Positions 43,496-51,601 of a stretch of 64,000 nucleotides of DNA are shown in pieces. Below the pieces are notes generated by a model. It saw only the letters and a list, made by a program, of their open reading frames with translations. It was not told where the DNA came from and searched no databases. The stretch covers positions 112,992-176,991 of the forward strand of contig CAYYHU010000002.1 in the NCBI GenBank assembly GCA_964471865.1, given 5' to 3'. The position numbers and the translations under genes were made by a program. This DNA comes from CAYMUC01 sp964471865. Lineage in GTDB: Bacteria; Actinomycetota; Acidimicrobiia; Acidimicrobiales; Ilumatobacteraceae. Every line of letters starts with the position of its first letter. Positions within the stretch are counted from its first letter, which is position 1.

Positions 43496-44409
43496 CAGCG
43501 CTGCGGACTCCCCCCGTCGTGGTCGCCGGGGCCTTCTCGCCGACGCCGCCCGGCCCGGCTCCGGCGGCCACCCCAACTCGTCAGGCGATCGCCTCGATCG
43601 CCATTCCCGCCCATGACGAGTCCTCGGTCATCGGGCGATGCCTCGATGCCCTCGCGCCATTGTTCGAGCACCTCGAGATCGTCGTGGTCTGCAACGGTTG
43701 CCGAGACGACACCGCCACCGTCGCTCGCCGACATCTCTTGCGCCATGGCTCCCGGGAGCACCGGGTCTTCGAGATCGACCGGGCCTCCAAAACCGCGGCG
43801 CTGCGTCTCGCGGACGGGGCGCTCACCACCTTTCCTCGGCTCTACCTCGACGCGGATGTCGTGGTGAGCCCCCGCGCCATCACGGATCTCGTCGCCGCGT
43901 TGGAACACGATGACCAGCTCGTGGTTCGTCCGCCGGTACGCCACGATCTCGACGGGGCGTCCCACTGGGCACGACGTCACGCCCGGGCCCGATCGCGCAT
44001 CGAATGGTTCGATACCGCCTTGTGGGGCGGTGGAGTGATCGCCGTGTCAGCAGCCGGGCGCAAGCGGCTCGGAACCTGGCCCGATGTCGTCGCGGATGAC
44101 CTGTGGGTGGCGTCACGTGTCGAGCCCGGCGAGATCGGTGTCGTCGACACCGATCCGGTGATCGTGCGGGCCCCCCGCACCATGTCGGGCGTGTGGGCCA
44201 TCGCCCGGCGTTCCTACCGCGGCGCTCGCGGTGTCGACGCGACCGCGACGGCCACTCGAACGCTTCGTCAACTGATCCGTACCACTCCCCAGGCGCCCCT
44301 GGACGCTGCGGTGTATGCAGCGGTCGCCCTTGGGGTCCGGATGAGCTCACTGCGCTCGCGCCCAACAACACACGAGTCGGCGTGGGAACGAGATCGGAGT
44401 TCGCGATGA
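43492..44409 (+). CDS. Glycosyltransferase family 2 protein
   Basis: The 305-residue GT-A enzyme shows the family-2 start SIAIPAHDESSVIGRCLDAL, VVVCNGCRDDTA, and the metal DxD in LYLDADVVV. A C-terminal DDLWVASRVEPGE resembles the acceptor-binding ED motif. A proline-rich N-terminal extension of about 30 residues precedes the domain. It has no clear membrane segment except a weak hydrophobic patch near the end. It should add a sugar to the lipid-linked intermediate; donor and acceptor are unknown. It overlaps both neighbours by 4 bases. Confidence 0.88.
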   Translation: MTALRTPPVVVAGAFSPTPPGPAPAATPTRQAIASIAIPAHDESSVIGRCLDALAPLFEHLEIVVVCNGCRDDTATVARRHLLRHGSREHRVFEIDRASKTAALRLADGALTTFPRLYLDADVVVSPRAITDLVAALEHDDQLVVRPPVRHDLDGASHWARRHARARSRIEWFDTALWGGGVIAVSAAGRKRLGTWPDVVADDLWVASRVEPGEIGVVDTDPVIVRAPRTMSGVWAIARRSYRGARGVDATATATRTLRQLIRTTPQAPLDAAVYAAVALGVRMSSLRSRPTTHESAWERDRSSR

Positions 44410-45308
44410 GCCCCCGAGGCGAGGCGGATCGAACCACCACGAGCCCGAGCTCAACGGACGTCGACGCATCGGGGTTCATCTCAGGCGTCGACTCCGGCGT
44501 ACGAACCCGTCGGGTTCTGGGCTTCGACCTCGTGGACGCGGCCAGTGTCGACACCGTGATCGAGGCCCTGCTCGGCCCCCAGCCCGATGACGGTCGACTC
44601 GGTCTCCTCGCGACTCCCAACACCGATGACATCGTGCGCTTGGAGCGACCCGAGAACCATGAACTCGCGCGGTTTCTCACCCGGGCCCGGTATCTGCTTC
44701 CCGACGGCCAGCCGGTGGTCTGGGCGAGCCGACTCCTCGGGTCCCCATTGACCTCCCGGCTGACCGGAGCCGATCTCATGGCGCCGCTGTGGGGTGCGCT
44801 TCGTCACCACCACATTCCGACCGTCGTCGTCGCTCCGCGCGCGGCGATCGGTGCCGCTCTCGCCGAGCCCGACGATCGCCTGAGGGTTCTCGTACCGGGA
44901 CGTTTCGACTCCGAGAACCTCGCCAGCTACGACGACTTCACAGCCGAACTCGCCGATACCTGTGAGCGAATCGGAGCCCGTCACGCGATCATCGGTATCG
45001 GGTTTCCCCACCAACAGCGACTCGCCCTGAAACTCGACGGGCTTCTGGGTCCGGCGATGCCCATGACGTCCTTGCTCGGGGGTGCTCTCGAGTTCCTCAC
45101 CGGAGCCACGACCCGAGCGCCGAACTGGATGCGCACCCACGGTCTCGAATGGGCCCATCGACTCGCCCACGACCCTCGCCGTCTCGCTCGTCGATATCTC
45201 ATCGACGACCCCGCCTTCGTCGCGATCGTGGCTCGTCAGTACACCGCCGCGCGTCGACATCACGGCTCGGTTCGTGGCACGGCCCCGGAGGTTCACCGAT
45301 GCCCATGA
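44406..45308 (+). CDS. WecG/TagA/CpsF-family glycosyltransferase
   Basis: The 300-residue protein belongs to the family of N-acetylmannosaminyl or related transferases acting on undecaprenyl-diphosphate sugars. Characteristic blocks are LLATPNTDDIVRL, LPDGQPVVWASRLLG, RLTGADLMAPLW, IGIGFPHQQRLAL and GALEFLTGATTRAPNWM with GLEWAHRL. About 45 disordered N-terminal residues precede the domain. The last residues likely dock to the membrane. It overlaps the preceding GT2 gene by ATGA, and its stop lies inside the start of the kinase gene. Confidence 0.9.
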   Translation: MSPRGEADRTTTSPSSTDVDASGFISGVDSGVRTRRVLGFDLVDAASVDTVIEALLGPQPDDGRLGLLATPNTDDIVRLERPENHELARFLTRARYLLPDGQPVVWASRLLGSPLTSRLTGADLMAPLWGALRHHHIPTVVVAPRAAIGAALAEPDDRLRVLVPGRFDSENLASYDDFTAELADTCERIGARHAIIGIGFPHQQRLALKLDGLLGPAMPMTSLLGGALEFLTGATTRAPNWMRTHGLEWAHRLAHDPRRLARRYLIDDPAFVAIVARQYTAARRHHGSVRGTAPEVHRCP

Positions 45309-46345
45309 TCCGTAGTCGAGCTCCCTTGAGGGTCAGTTTCGCCGGTGGCGGCACCGATCTCGAGGCGTACGCCCGCCACCACGGCGGTCTCGTGGTGAAT
45401 GCGACGATCGATCTCTGCGCCGAAGTGACCCTGGTTCCGCGCCCGGACCGCACCCTGGGGTTGTGGGATCTCGACACCGGGATCAACGCGCAGATCCCCC
45501 TCGACGACATCGACCCTGACACCGTCGCCGAGCGCCTACGGCTCTCAGCCGGCGTCGCCCGACATGTTCTCGACGGCCCCACAACTCCCCAGGCCGGCGG
45601 TGTCGACGTCTACAGCAGCGTCGATGCGCCCGCCGGATCGGGACTGGGTTCTTCATCGACGCTGACGGTTGCCTTGGTGGCCGCCTGGGACCGGTGGCTC
45701 GAGACCAGCCACGACGCCGACGCGATCGCTCGCACGGCATTTCGGGTGGAGCGCGAGGAGTTGGCTCTGTCGGGCGGATGCCAAGACCACTGGGCCGCAG
45801 CCCATGGGGGGCTCAACCGATTGGCGATCACCCGAGATGGCACCGTCGATGTCTCAGCGCTGCGACCCGACCCCGACATCGTGAACGAACTCGAGACCAG
45901 TCTCGTGCTCTACGACACCGGAACCTCCCGACGGTCCGCGACCATCATCGACGAACAACGTCAGCATCTCGCCTCGGGCGATACCGAGCGACTGATGTCG
46001 ATGCATCAGCTCAAAGCCCAAGCCGCCGCAATGGCGGACGCATTGACGAGAGGTCGTCTCGAACTCGTCGGCCCCCTGCTCGAACATGGCTGGGAACACA
46101 AACGCCGCACGGCCGACGCCATCACCACCCCGCTCACCGAAACCGCGCGCTGCACCGCCTTGAGCGCGGGGGCGACCGGCGTGAAGGTGTCGGGAGCCGG
46201 GGGCGGCGGCTTCATGTTGGCGTTCTGTCCCGGTGTCACCCGCCATCGCGTCGCCGCCGCCCTAGCGACCCTGGGAGGCCGCATTCGGCCCGTCCGCTTC
46301 AGCACCACAGGAGTGACGACATGGATGACGAACTCGACCCCGTGA
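45299..46345 (+). CDS. GHMP kinase, HddA-like (D-glycero-alpha-D-manno-heptose 7-phosphate kinase)
   Basis: The 348-residue sugar kinase has SFAGGGTDLEAYARHHGG at the N-terminus, the ATP loop PAGSGLGSSSTL, LSGGCQDHWAAAHGG and the C-terminal GHMP motif VKVSGAGGGGFML. This pattern matches HddA, which phosphorylates heptose 7-phosphate at C1 on the GDP-heptose route. GmhA- and GmhB-like genes next to it support that. The first of two in-frame ATGs was chosen because GGAGG sits 7 nt upstream; the second would make an ATGA overlap. Related fucose- or other sugar-kinases are possible but less likely here. Confidence 0.85.
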   Translation: MPMIRSRAPLRVSFAGGGTDLEAYARHHGGLVVNATIDLCAEVTLVPRPDRTLGLWDLDTGINAQIPLDDIDPDTVAERLRLSAGVARHVLDGPTTPQAGGVDVYSSVDAPAGSGLGSSSTLTVALVAAWDRWLETSHDADAIARTAFRVEREELALSGGCQDHWAAAHGGLNRLAITRDGTVDVSALRPDPDIVNELETSLVLYDTGTSRRSATIIDEQRQHLASGDTERLMSMHQLKAQAAAMADALTRGRLELVGPLLEHGWEHKRRTADAITTPLTETARCTALSAGATGVKVSGAGGGGFMLAFCPGVTRHRVAAALATLGGRIRPVRFSTTGVTTWMTNSTP

Positions 46346-47022
46346 GCCGCGGGCTCATCGATTCCCGCCAAGCCATGGGACTGGCCGTCGAGGATCCGGT
46401 ACTGCTCGACGGATGCCGACGAGCGGCCACAGCCCTCGTGGCCGCCCTCGCGTCGGGGAACCGGATCTGGTTCTGCGGCAATGGTGGTTCCGCGGCCGAG
46501 GCCCAACATCTCGCGGCCGAGTTATCCGGACGCTTCACTCTCGATCGCGATCCTCTGCCCGCCGAAGCGCTTCATGTCAACACCTCGGCTCTCACCGCAG
46601 TCGCGAACGACTACGGCTATGACCAGGTGTTTTCTCGTCTCGTCGCCGGATCAGCCCGCCGAGGTGACGTGTTGGTCTGTCTCACCACCTCGGGATCCTC
46701 GAGCAACGTTCTCGCGGCTGCCCGCCAGGCCCGCACCCAAGGAGTCGTCACCATCGGCTTGACCGGACCCGGCGGTGGATCTCTCGGCGCGGTGGCGGAT
46801 CTCATGATCTGCGCGCCCGCCGGGGTGACAGCGACATCGCGCATCCAGGAGTTACATCTCGCGATCGGTCACACCCTCTGCGAGATCGTCGAACACCACT
46901 TGTTCGCATCACCTCGAGATCTCATCGCGACAGGTGCTGCGCCACCCGGTGCGCGACCGAGACGAGGTCGACACCCTGGTGATGTACCGGGGGCCATCCC
47001 GACCAGTCCTGGTCCCCGATGA
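46321..47022 (+). CDS. gmhA: SIS-domain phosphosugar isomerase, GmhA-like
   Basis: GmhA converts sedoheptulose 7-phosphate to D-glycero-D-manno-heptose 7-phosphate. The 233-residue product has the SIS core: FCGNGGSAAEAQHLAAEL, LTTSGSSSNVLAAARQA, IGLTGPGGG and the zinc/active-site helix RIQELHLAIGHTLCEIVEHHLF. The catalytic and core part ends near residue 195. The remaining 35 or so residues are basic and Pro/Gly-rich and come from reading over the 3' end of the antisense gmhB gene (101-bp overlap). Its start overlaps the kinase gene by 25 bp. Confidence 0.88.
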   Translation: MDDELDPVSRGLIDSRQAMGLAVEDPVLLDGCRRAATALVAALASGNRIWFCGNGGSAAEAQHLAAELSGRFTLDRDPLPAEALHVNTSALTAVANDYGYDQVFSRLVAGSARRGDVLVCLTTSGSSSNVLAAARQARTQGVVTIGLTGPGGGSLGAVADLMICAPAGVTATSRIQELHLAIGHTLCEIVEHHLFASPRDLIATGAAPPGARPRRGRHPGDVPGAIPTSPGPR

Positions 47023-47497
47023 GCACGAAACGAATCCCCAATGCGGCGGCGAACTCGGCATCGCTGCGCATATCACCCACCATGACCGAACGGTTCGGGT
47101 CCGGATCGCCGATCAGGCGGCGAGCCCGATCGAAGAGCCCCGTCGCCGGTTTGCGGCACCCGCATCGATCCTCGCGGGTGTGCACACACGCGAACACCGC
47201 ATCGATACGGCCTCCCAAGTCCCGACATCGCGCCACGAGCTCTGCATGGATCGCTGCGAGTTCCTCCGACGCAACGAGACCTCGACCGACGCCCGCCTGG
47301 TTGGTGACCACCACCGTCGCCCCCGCCCGCAATGAGAGCGCGGCGACCGTTTCGAGCGCTCCGGGCAGTGGATCGAACTCGTCGCGGCATCGCACGTACC
47401 CGTCGGGGACTCGCCGATTGAGGACCCCGTCACGATCGAGAATCAACCATCCCGCACCCATCGACCACGGGGTACTCGCAGTGTCGGGGGGCGGCAT
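46922..47497 (-). CDS. gmhB: HAD-family heptose 1,7-bisphosphate phosphatase, GmhB-like
   Basis: The product has about 191 residues and removes the C7 phosphate of heptose 1,7-bisphosphate. It shows the HAD nucleophile motif ILDRDGVLNRR, TNQAGVGRG, the zinc loop CVHTREDRCGCRKP and MVGDMRSD. This is the only gene in the locus on the minus strand. It lies between gmhA and the oxidoreductase gene, with an 18-bp gap on the left of the latter. The start is uncertain: an ATG 36 nt downstream begins directly before GAGWLILDRDG. The operon transcript would be antisense to it. Confidence 0.87.
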   Translation of the reverse strand: MPPPDTASTPWSMGAGWLILDRDGVLNRRVPDGYVRCRDEFDPLPGALETVAALSLRAGATVVVTNQAGVGRGLVASEELAAIHAELVARCRDLGGRIDAVFACVHTREDRCGCRKPATGLFDRARRLIGDPDPNRSVMVGDMRSDAEFAAALGIRFVLIGDQDWSGWPPVHHQGVDLVSVAHRVAQHLSR

Positions 47498-47515
47498 CGG
47501 ACCAAGGAAACCGCT

Positions 47516-48625
47516 ATGACCCGACCTGTGTCCCTGGCCGTCGTCGGCGCTGGCTATTGGGGTCCCAATCTGGTGCGCAACATCGTCGTTCATCCCCGCA
47601 CCCGATTGCGATGGATCGTGGATCGGGATCCCCACCGGGCCGAAAACCTGGCGGCGCGTCATGGCGATGTTCCCTGGACGACGTCACTCGATCAGGTGCT
47701 CGCCGATCCCGACCTCGATGCTGTGGCGATCGCCACGCCGGCAGCCACTCATGGCGACATCGCCCATGCAGTCCTCGACTCGGGTCGTCACGTCCTGATC
47801 GAAAAGCCTCTCGCCGCGAGCCTCGACGAGGGTCGAGCACTTGCGGATGCGGCGGCGCGGTCTGACCGGATCCTGATGTGCGATCACACCTACTGCTACA
47901 CGCCCGCGGTGAGGCGACTCCACAGCGCCGTGGCCTCAGGAGAGCTCGGTGACCTGCACTATGTCGATTCGGTGCGGATCAACCTGGGTCTGGTCCAATC
48001 CGATGTCGACGTCTTCTGGGATCTCGCTCCCCATGACCTGTCGATTCTCGAGCTCGTACTTCCCCCGAACCGTCGGATCCTCACGGTGTCGGCGCATGGA
48101 GCCGACCCCTTGGGAACCGGTCGTATCAGCGTCGGTCATCTCACCCTCGGCCTGGACGGTGGAGCCCTCGCCCATGTCCACGTCAACTGGTTGAGTCCCA
48201 CCAAGGTCCGTACCTCGGTATGGGGAGGTTCTCAACGAACCCTGGTCTGGGACGACCTCGATCCGGTTCATCGTCTGCGGCTCTACGACCGCGGGGTCGT
48301 CGTCGACGGCGGTCCCGAACCGCGTATCGCCTACCGGATCGGCGACATGACCTCACCGGCTCTCGGCGAACGCGAGGCCCTCGCGACCATGCTCGACGAG
48401 TTTTGCGACGCCATTGCCGAGCACCGCTCCCCACTCACCGGCGCCGATGCCGGTCTCACGGTGCTCGACATCCTCACCGCTGCCCATTCGAGTCTCGACG
48501 AGGGTGGGATCGCGATACCCCTCAGCGGGCCAGCACCGGTGGCGACGCCACCGCGCCGCGGACTCGAGCCGACCCCCACCGAGGATCACCGACCCGGTGA
48601 CCCCCTGTCCAGGAGAAGCCGATGA
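47516..48625 (+). CDS. Gfo/Idh/MocA-family oxidoreductase (WlbA/WbpB-like)
   Basis: The 369-residue NAD(P)-dependent sugar dehydrogenase starts with the Rossmann motif VVGAGYWGPNLVRN and has the diagnostic HVLIEKPLA. The catalytic-region DHTYCYTPAVRRL and WDLAPHDLSILE follow. WlbA/WbpB oxidises UDP-N-acetylglucosaminuronate at C3 ahead of transamination; the DegT and acyltransferase genes downstream support such a role. AAGGAAACC is a plausible ribosome site. The last 30 residues are unstructured. The stop overlaps the next gene by ATGA. Confidence 0.88.
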   Translation: MTRPVSLAVVGAGYWGPNLVRNIVVHPRTRLRWIVDRDPHRAENLAARHGDVPWTTSLDQVLADPDLDAVAIATPAATHGDIAHAVLDSGRHVLIEKPLAASLDEGRALADAAARSDRILMCDHTYCYTPAVRRLHSAVASGELGDLHYVDSVRINLGLVQSDVDVFWDLAPHDLSILELVLPPNRRILTVSAHGADPLGTGRISVGHLTLGLDGGALAHVHVNWLSPTKVRTSVWGGSQRTLVWDDLDPVHRLRLYDRGVVVDGGPEPRIAYRIGDMTSPALGEREALATMLDEFCDAIAEHRSPLTGADAGLTVLDILTAAHSSLDEGGIAIPLSGPAPVATPPRRGLEPTPTEDHRPGDPLSRRSR

Positions 48626-49746
48626 CCTCTGTGTCCCCCACGGATCAACGACGATCGACCGCCGATCCACCCGAGCCAGCGTTCACATCGTTGGCGGGGG
48701 CGCGAGCCCTCGTGACCGGAGGTGCCGGTTTCATCGGCTCCGCGATCGTCGACGCCCTCGTGGATGCCGGCGCCGACACGGTGACGGTCATCGACGATCT
48801 CAGCCGCGGCCGTCGCGAGCATCTCGACGCCGCGTTCGAACGGGGCCGTGTCGATCTCGTGGTCGGCGATCTCACCGATCAGAGTCTCGTCGACGAACTC
48901 GTCACCGGACAGGATCTCGTGTTCCATCAAGCCGCGCTGCGTATCACGCGCTGCGCGAACGAACCTCGGCGGGCCTTCGAGGTGATGGCTGGCGCGACCT
49001 TCGATCTCCTCGAGGCAGCGGCCCGTCACCGCGTGGACCGGGTCGTGTTCGCCTCATCGGCCTCGGTGTACGGCCAAGCCGAATGGTTTCCCACCACCGA
49101 GGACCATGCTCCCTACGCCGATCGCACCCTCTACGGGGCGACCAAAGCCTTCGGCGAAGGCCTGTTGCGCAGTGCGGCGGACATGTGGGGGCTGGACGGG
49201 GTCGCACTCAGGTATTTCAACGTCTACGGCCCCCGCATGGATCTCGACGGTGTCTACACCGAAGTCCTGGTCCGCTGGATGAACCGGCTCGCGGCCGGCC
49301 AAGCACCCGAGATCCATGGTGACGGCTCTCAGACCTTGGATCTCGTCGAGGTGTCCGATGTCGCTCGAGCCGCTCTCGCCGCTGCCATGGCCCCTGCCGA
49401 GCGGATCTCGCCGATCCGGGCCTACAACGTGGCGACCGGCATCGAGACGTCGCTCGCCGAGCTCGCGAGCCGGCTCGGGTCGATCATGGGTCACGAGATT
49501 GATCCCATCTTCGGCCCCGAACGGCGAGTCAACGGCCTGCGACGCCGCCAAGGCGGCATCGATGCCGCCGCTCGCGATCTCGGATTCAACGCCCGCGTCG
49601 AACTCGATGAAGGCCTCGCACGCCTCGTCGACTGGTGGCGCGAGGCCTCTCGAGAGCCGCAACCCCAGTCGGGTTCTCACGACCTGATGTCCTCGCCTGC
49701 GTCCCCCGCCCTGTCAGCCCCGACATCCACCCGGAGTGCACCATGA
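48622..49746 (+). CDS. NAD-dependent sugar epimerase/dehydratase
   Basis: The 374-residue extended-SDR sugar enzyme has TGGAGFIGSAIVDALVDAG, VFHQAAL, SSASVYG, the catalytic YGATK, and ALRYFNVYGPRMD. The ending DGSQTLDLVEVSDVARA is typical of UDP-sugar epimerases or dehydratases. The donor sugar cannot be fixed by eye; UDP-GlcNAc 4-epimerase or 4,6-dehydratase types are the nearest. Both ends are unstructured: 25 N-terminal and about 35 C-terminal residues. It overlaps the neighbours at both ends by ATGA. Confidence 0.88.
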   Translation: MTSVSPTDQRRSTADPPEPAFTSLAGARALVTGGAGFIGSAIVDALVDAGADTVTVIDDLSRGRREHLDAAFERGRVDLVVGDLTDQSLVDELVTGQDLVFHQAALRITRCANEPRRAFEVMAGATFDLLEAAARHRVDRVVFASSASVYGQAEWFPTTEDHAPYADRTLYGATKAFGEGLLRSAADMWGLDGVALRYFNVYGPRMDLDGVYTEVLVRWMNRLAAGQAPEIHGDGSQTLDLVEVSDVARAALAAAMAPAERISPIRAYNVATGIETSLAELASRLGSIMGHEIDPIFGPERRVNGLRRRQGGIDAAARDLGFNARVELDEGLARLVDWWREASREPQPQSGSHDLMSSPASPALSAPTSTRSAP

Positions 49747-50933
49747 CATCGACGTCGTCGTTCTCGAGCGGTGCACCCACCGCGACTCCCACCCCGATCC
49801 CGCTCACCATGCCGTGGATCGGAGAGAGCGAACTCGCAGCGGTCACCGACGTTCTCGCCTCGGGGTGGCTCACCCAAGGACCTCGGGTGGAGGATTTCGA
49901 ACGTCGAGTCGCCGAACGGCTCGACGCTCGCCATGCCATCGCCACCTCGAGTTGCACGACCGCACTCGCCGACATCCTCACCGTGGTCGGAATCGGCCCG
50001 GGCGACGAGGTCGTCGTCCCCTCGTTCAGTTTCATCGCCACCACGGCCGTGGTGATGTCCGCGGGTGCTCGACCGATCTTCGCGGATATCGACCCGATGA
50101 CGGGCAACGTCGACGCCAGCACGGTCGCTCCATGTATCGGGCCGAACACCACCGCGGTTCTGGGCGTCCATCAGGCCGGAGTCCCCCTCGATCTCGAGCC
50201 GTTGCGACGCCTCTGCGCGAGCGCCGGGGTCCCCTTGATCGAGGACGCAGCCTGCGCTCTCGGGTCCACGTATCGCTTCCGGCCTGTGGGTTCGGATGCA
50301 CTCTTCGCGGCATTGTCGTTTCATCCCCGCAAGGTGATCACCACCGGAGAAGGGGGCATGATCCTCACCAGCGACGCCGACGCCAGTGCCCGGCTGCGAC
50401 GACTCCGGGACCATGGCTCCACGGCATCGGCATCCACGCGCCACCAGCGAGGCGGTACCGCCGCTGAGACCTACAGCGAGATCGGCTCGAATCACCGACT
50501 CACCGATCTCCAAGCCGCCATCGGACTCGCCCAGATGGATCGCCTCGCCACCTTGCTCGACGGTCGACGTCGACGAGCGCGCCGCTATCAGGAAATGATG
50601 GCTCGACTTCCAGGTGTCGTCACCGTGACGGATCCGGCGTGGGGAACCGGCACCTTTCAATCGTTCTGGATACGCCTCCTCGACGCCGACGCCGCCGAAC
50701 GCGACCGGGTGATGGATCATCTCGCCACTCGCGGGATCACGACCCGGCGCGGAATCATGTGCGCCCACCGCCAGCCGGCGCTCACCGCGAGACCCCACGA
50801 CTGGGAAGCACCTCAGGGACTCGTATCCAGTGAAACCCTGAGCGACACCTCGATCGTGATGCCGTTGTGGCACACGATGACCGACAGCGATCAGGACCGG
50901 GTCGTCTCTGCTCTCGAGGAGGCCCTGGCATGA
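49743..50933 (+). CDS. DegT/DnrJ/EryC1-family sugar aminotransferase (first copy)
   Basis: The 396-residue PLP enzyme forms an amino sugar from a keto-sugar nucleotide. It has MPWIGESELAAVTDVLASGWLTQGP, DEVVVPSFSFIATTAVV, LIEDAACALGS (PLP aspartate) and SFHPRKVITTGEGGM with the Schiff-base Lys. SNHRLTDLQAAIG and FQSFWIRL follow. It pairs with the PglD-like acyltransferase gene directly downstream, as in 4-amino-sugar (bacillosamine or perosamine-like) pathways. The upstream epimerase/dehydratase could supply its 4-keto substrate. Confidence 0.9.
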   Translation: MTSTSSFSSGAPTATPTPIPLTMPWIGESELAAVTDVLASGWLTQGPRVEDFERRVAERLDARHAIATSSCTTALADILTVVGIGPGDEVVVPSFSFIATTAVVMSAGARPIFADIDPMTGNVDASTVAPCIGPNTTAVLGVHQAGVPLDLEPLRRLCASAGVPLIEDAACALGSTYRFRPVGSDALFAALSFHPRKVITTGEGGMILTSDADASARLRRLRDHGSTASASTRHQRGGTAAETYSEIGSNHRLTDLQAAIGLAQMDRLATLLDGRRRRARRYQEMMARLPGVVTVTDPAWGTGTFQSFWIRLLDADAAERDRVMDHLATRGITTRRGIMCAHRQPALTARPHDWEAPQGLVSSETLSDTSIVMPLWHTMTDSDQDRVVSALEEALA

Positions 50934-51601
50934 GACGTCACCTCGTTCTCGTAGGAGCCGGAGGTCTCGGACGCGAAATCGCCGACCTCTTCGGTCATGC
51001 GGGCCCCACCCATCATGCCGCCCGACATCGCCTCGTCGGTTTCGTCGACGACGACCGTCAACTCACCGGCCGGCATCTCGCCGGATTCGAGGTCCTAGGA
51101 ACCACCCGGTGGTTGCAAGAACATGACGACCTCGACGTCATCGTGGCGATCGCCCATCCGCGCCGGGTCCACGACCGCCTCGATCTCGCTCATCGACTCG
51201 ACATCGACCCCCGCCGTTTCGCCACTCTGATCCATCCGAGCGCCGCCGTGGGAACCGAGGTCACGATCGGTTTCGGATCGGTGGTCCACCCTCATGCGAT
51301 CATCACGACTGGGGTGCGGATCGGACGCCACGTCCAGGTCCTCCCGGGAGCGATCGTGTCTCATGACAACGACCTCGGCGATGGAACCACCGTTGGAGCC
51401 GGAGTCCGTCTCGCCGGATCGGTGACCACCGGGGAGGGGGCGTATCTAGGGGCCGGAGCGATGGTTCGCGAAGGTGTCCACATCGGGTCGGGAGCCACCG
51501 TGGCCATGGGCGCGGTCGTGCTCGCCGATGTCCCCGACGCGACGATCGTCGCCGGTGTTCCCGCTCGACCGTTGCGGACCTTTACCGGAGCGGGCTCATG
51601 A
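50930..51601 (+). CDS. PglD-like sugar O/N-acyltransferase (left-handed beta-helix)
   Basis: The 223-residue protein has an N-terminal small Rossmann-like domain (LVLVGAGGLGREIADLF, VGFVDDDRQ) and a C-terminal left-handed beta-helix of hexapeptide repeats (VTIGFGSVVHPHAIITTG to VPDATIVAGVPARPL). This architecture is that of PglD, which acetylates the 4-amino group of UDP-amino-sugars. The active-site His sits in the SHDNDLGDG turn. GAGGAGG precedes the ATG. It follows the first DegT gene with a 4-base overlap. Confidence 0.88.
   Translation: MRRHLVLVGAGGLGREIADLFGHAGPTHHAARHRLVGFVDDDRQLTGRHLAGFEVLGTTRWLQEHDDLDVIVAIAHPRRVHDRLDLAHRLDIDPRRFATLIHPSAAVGTEVTIGFGSVVHPHAIITTGVRIGRHVQVLPGAIVSHDNDLGDGTTVGAGVRLAGSVTTGEGAYLGAGAMVREGVHIGSGATVAMGAVVLADVPDATIVAGVPARPLRTFTGAGS

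Noticed and set aside
49677..50873. 398-codon minus-strand frame
   Set aside because: Antisense shadow of the first DegT aminotransferase; produced by high GC at third positions.
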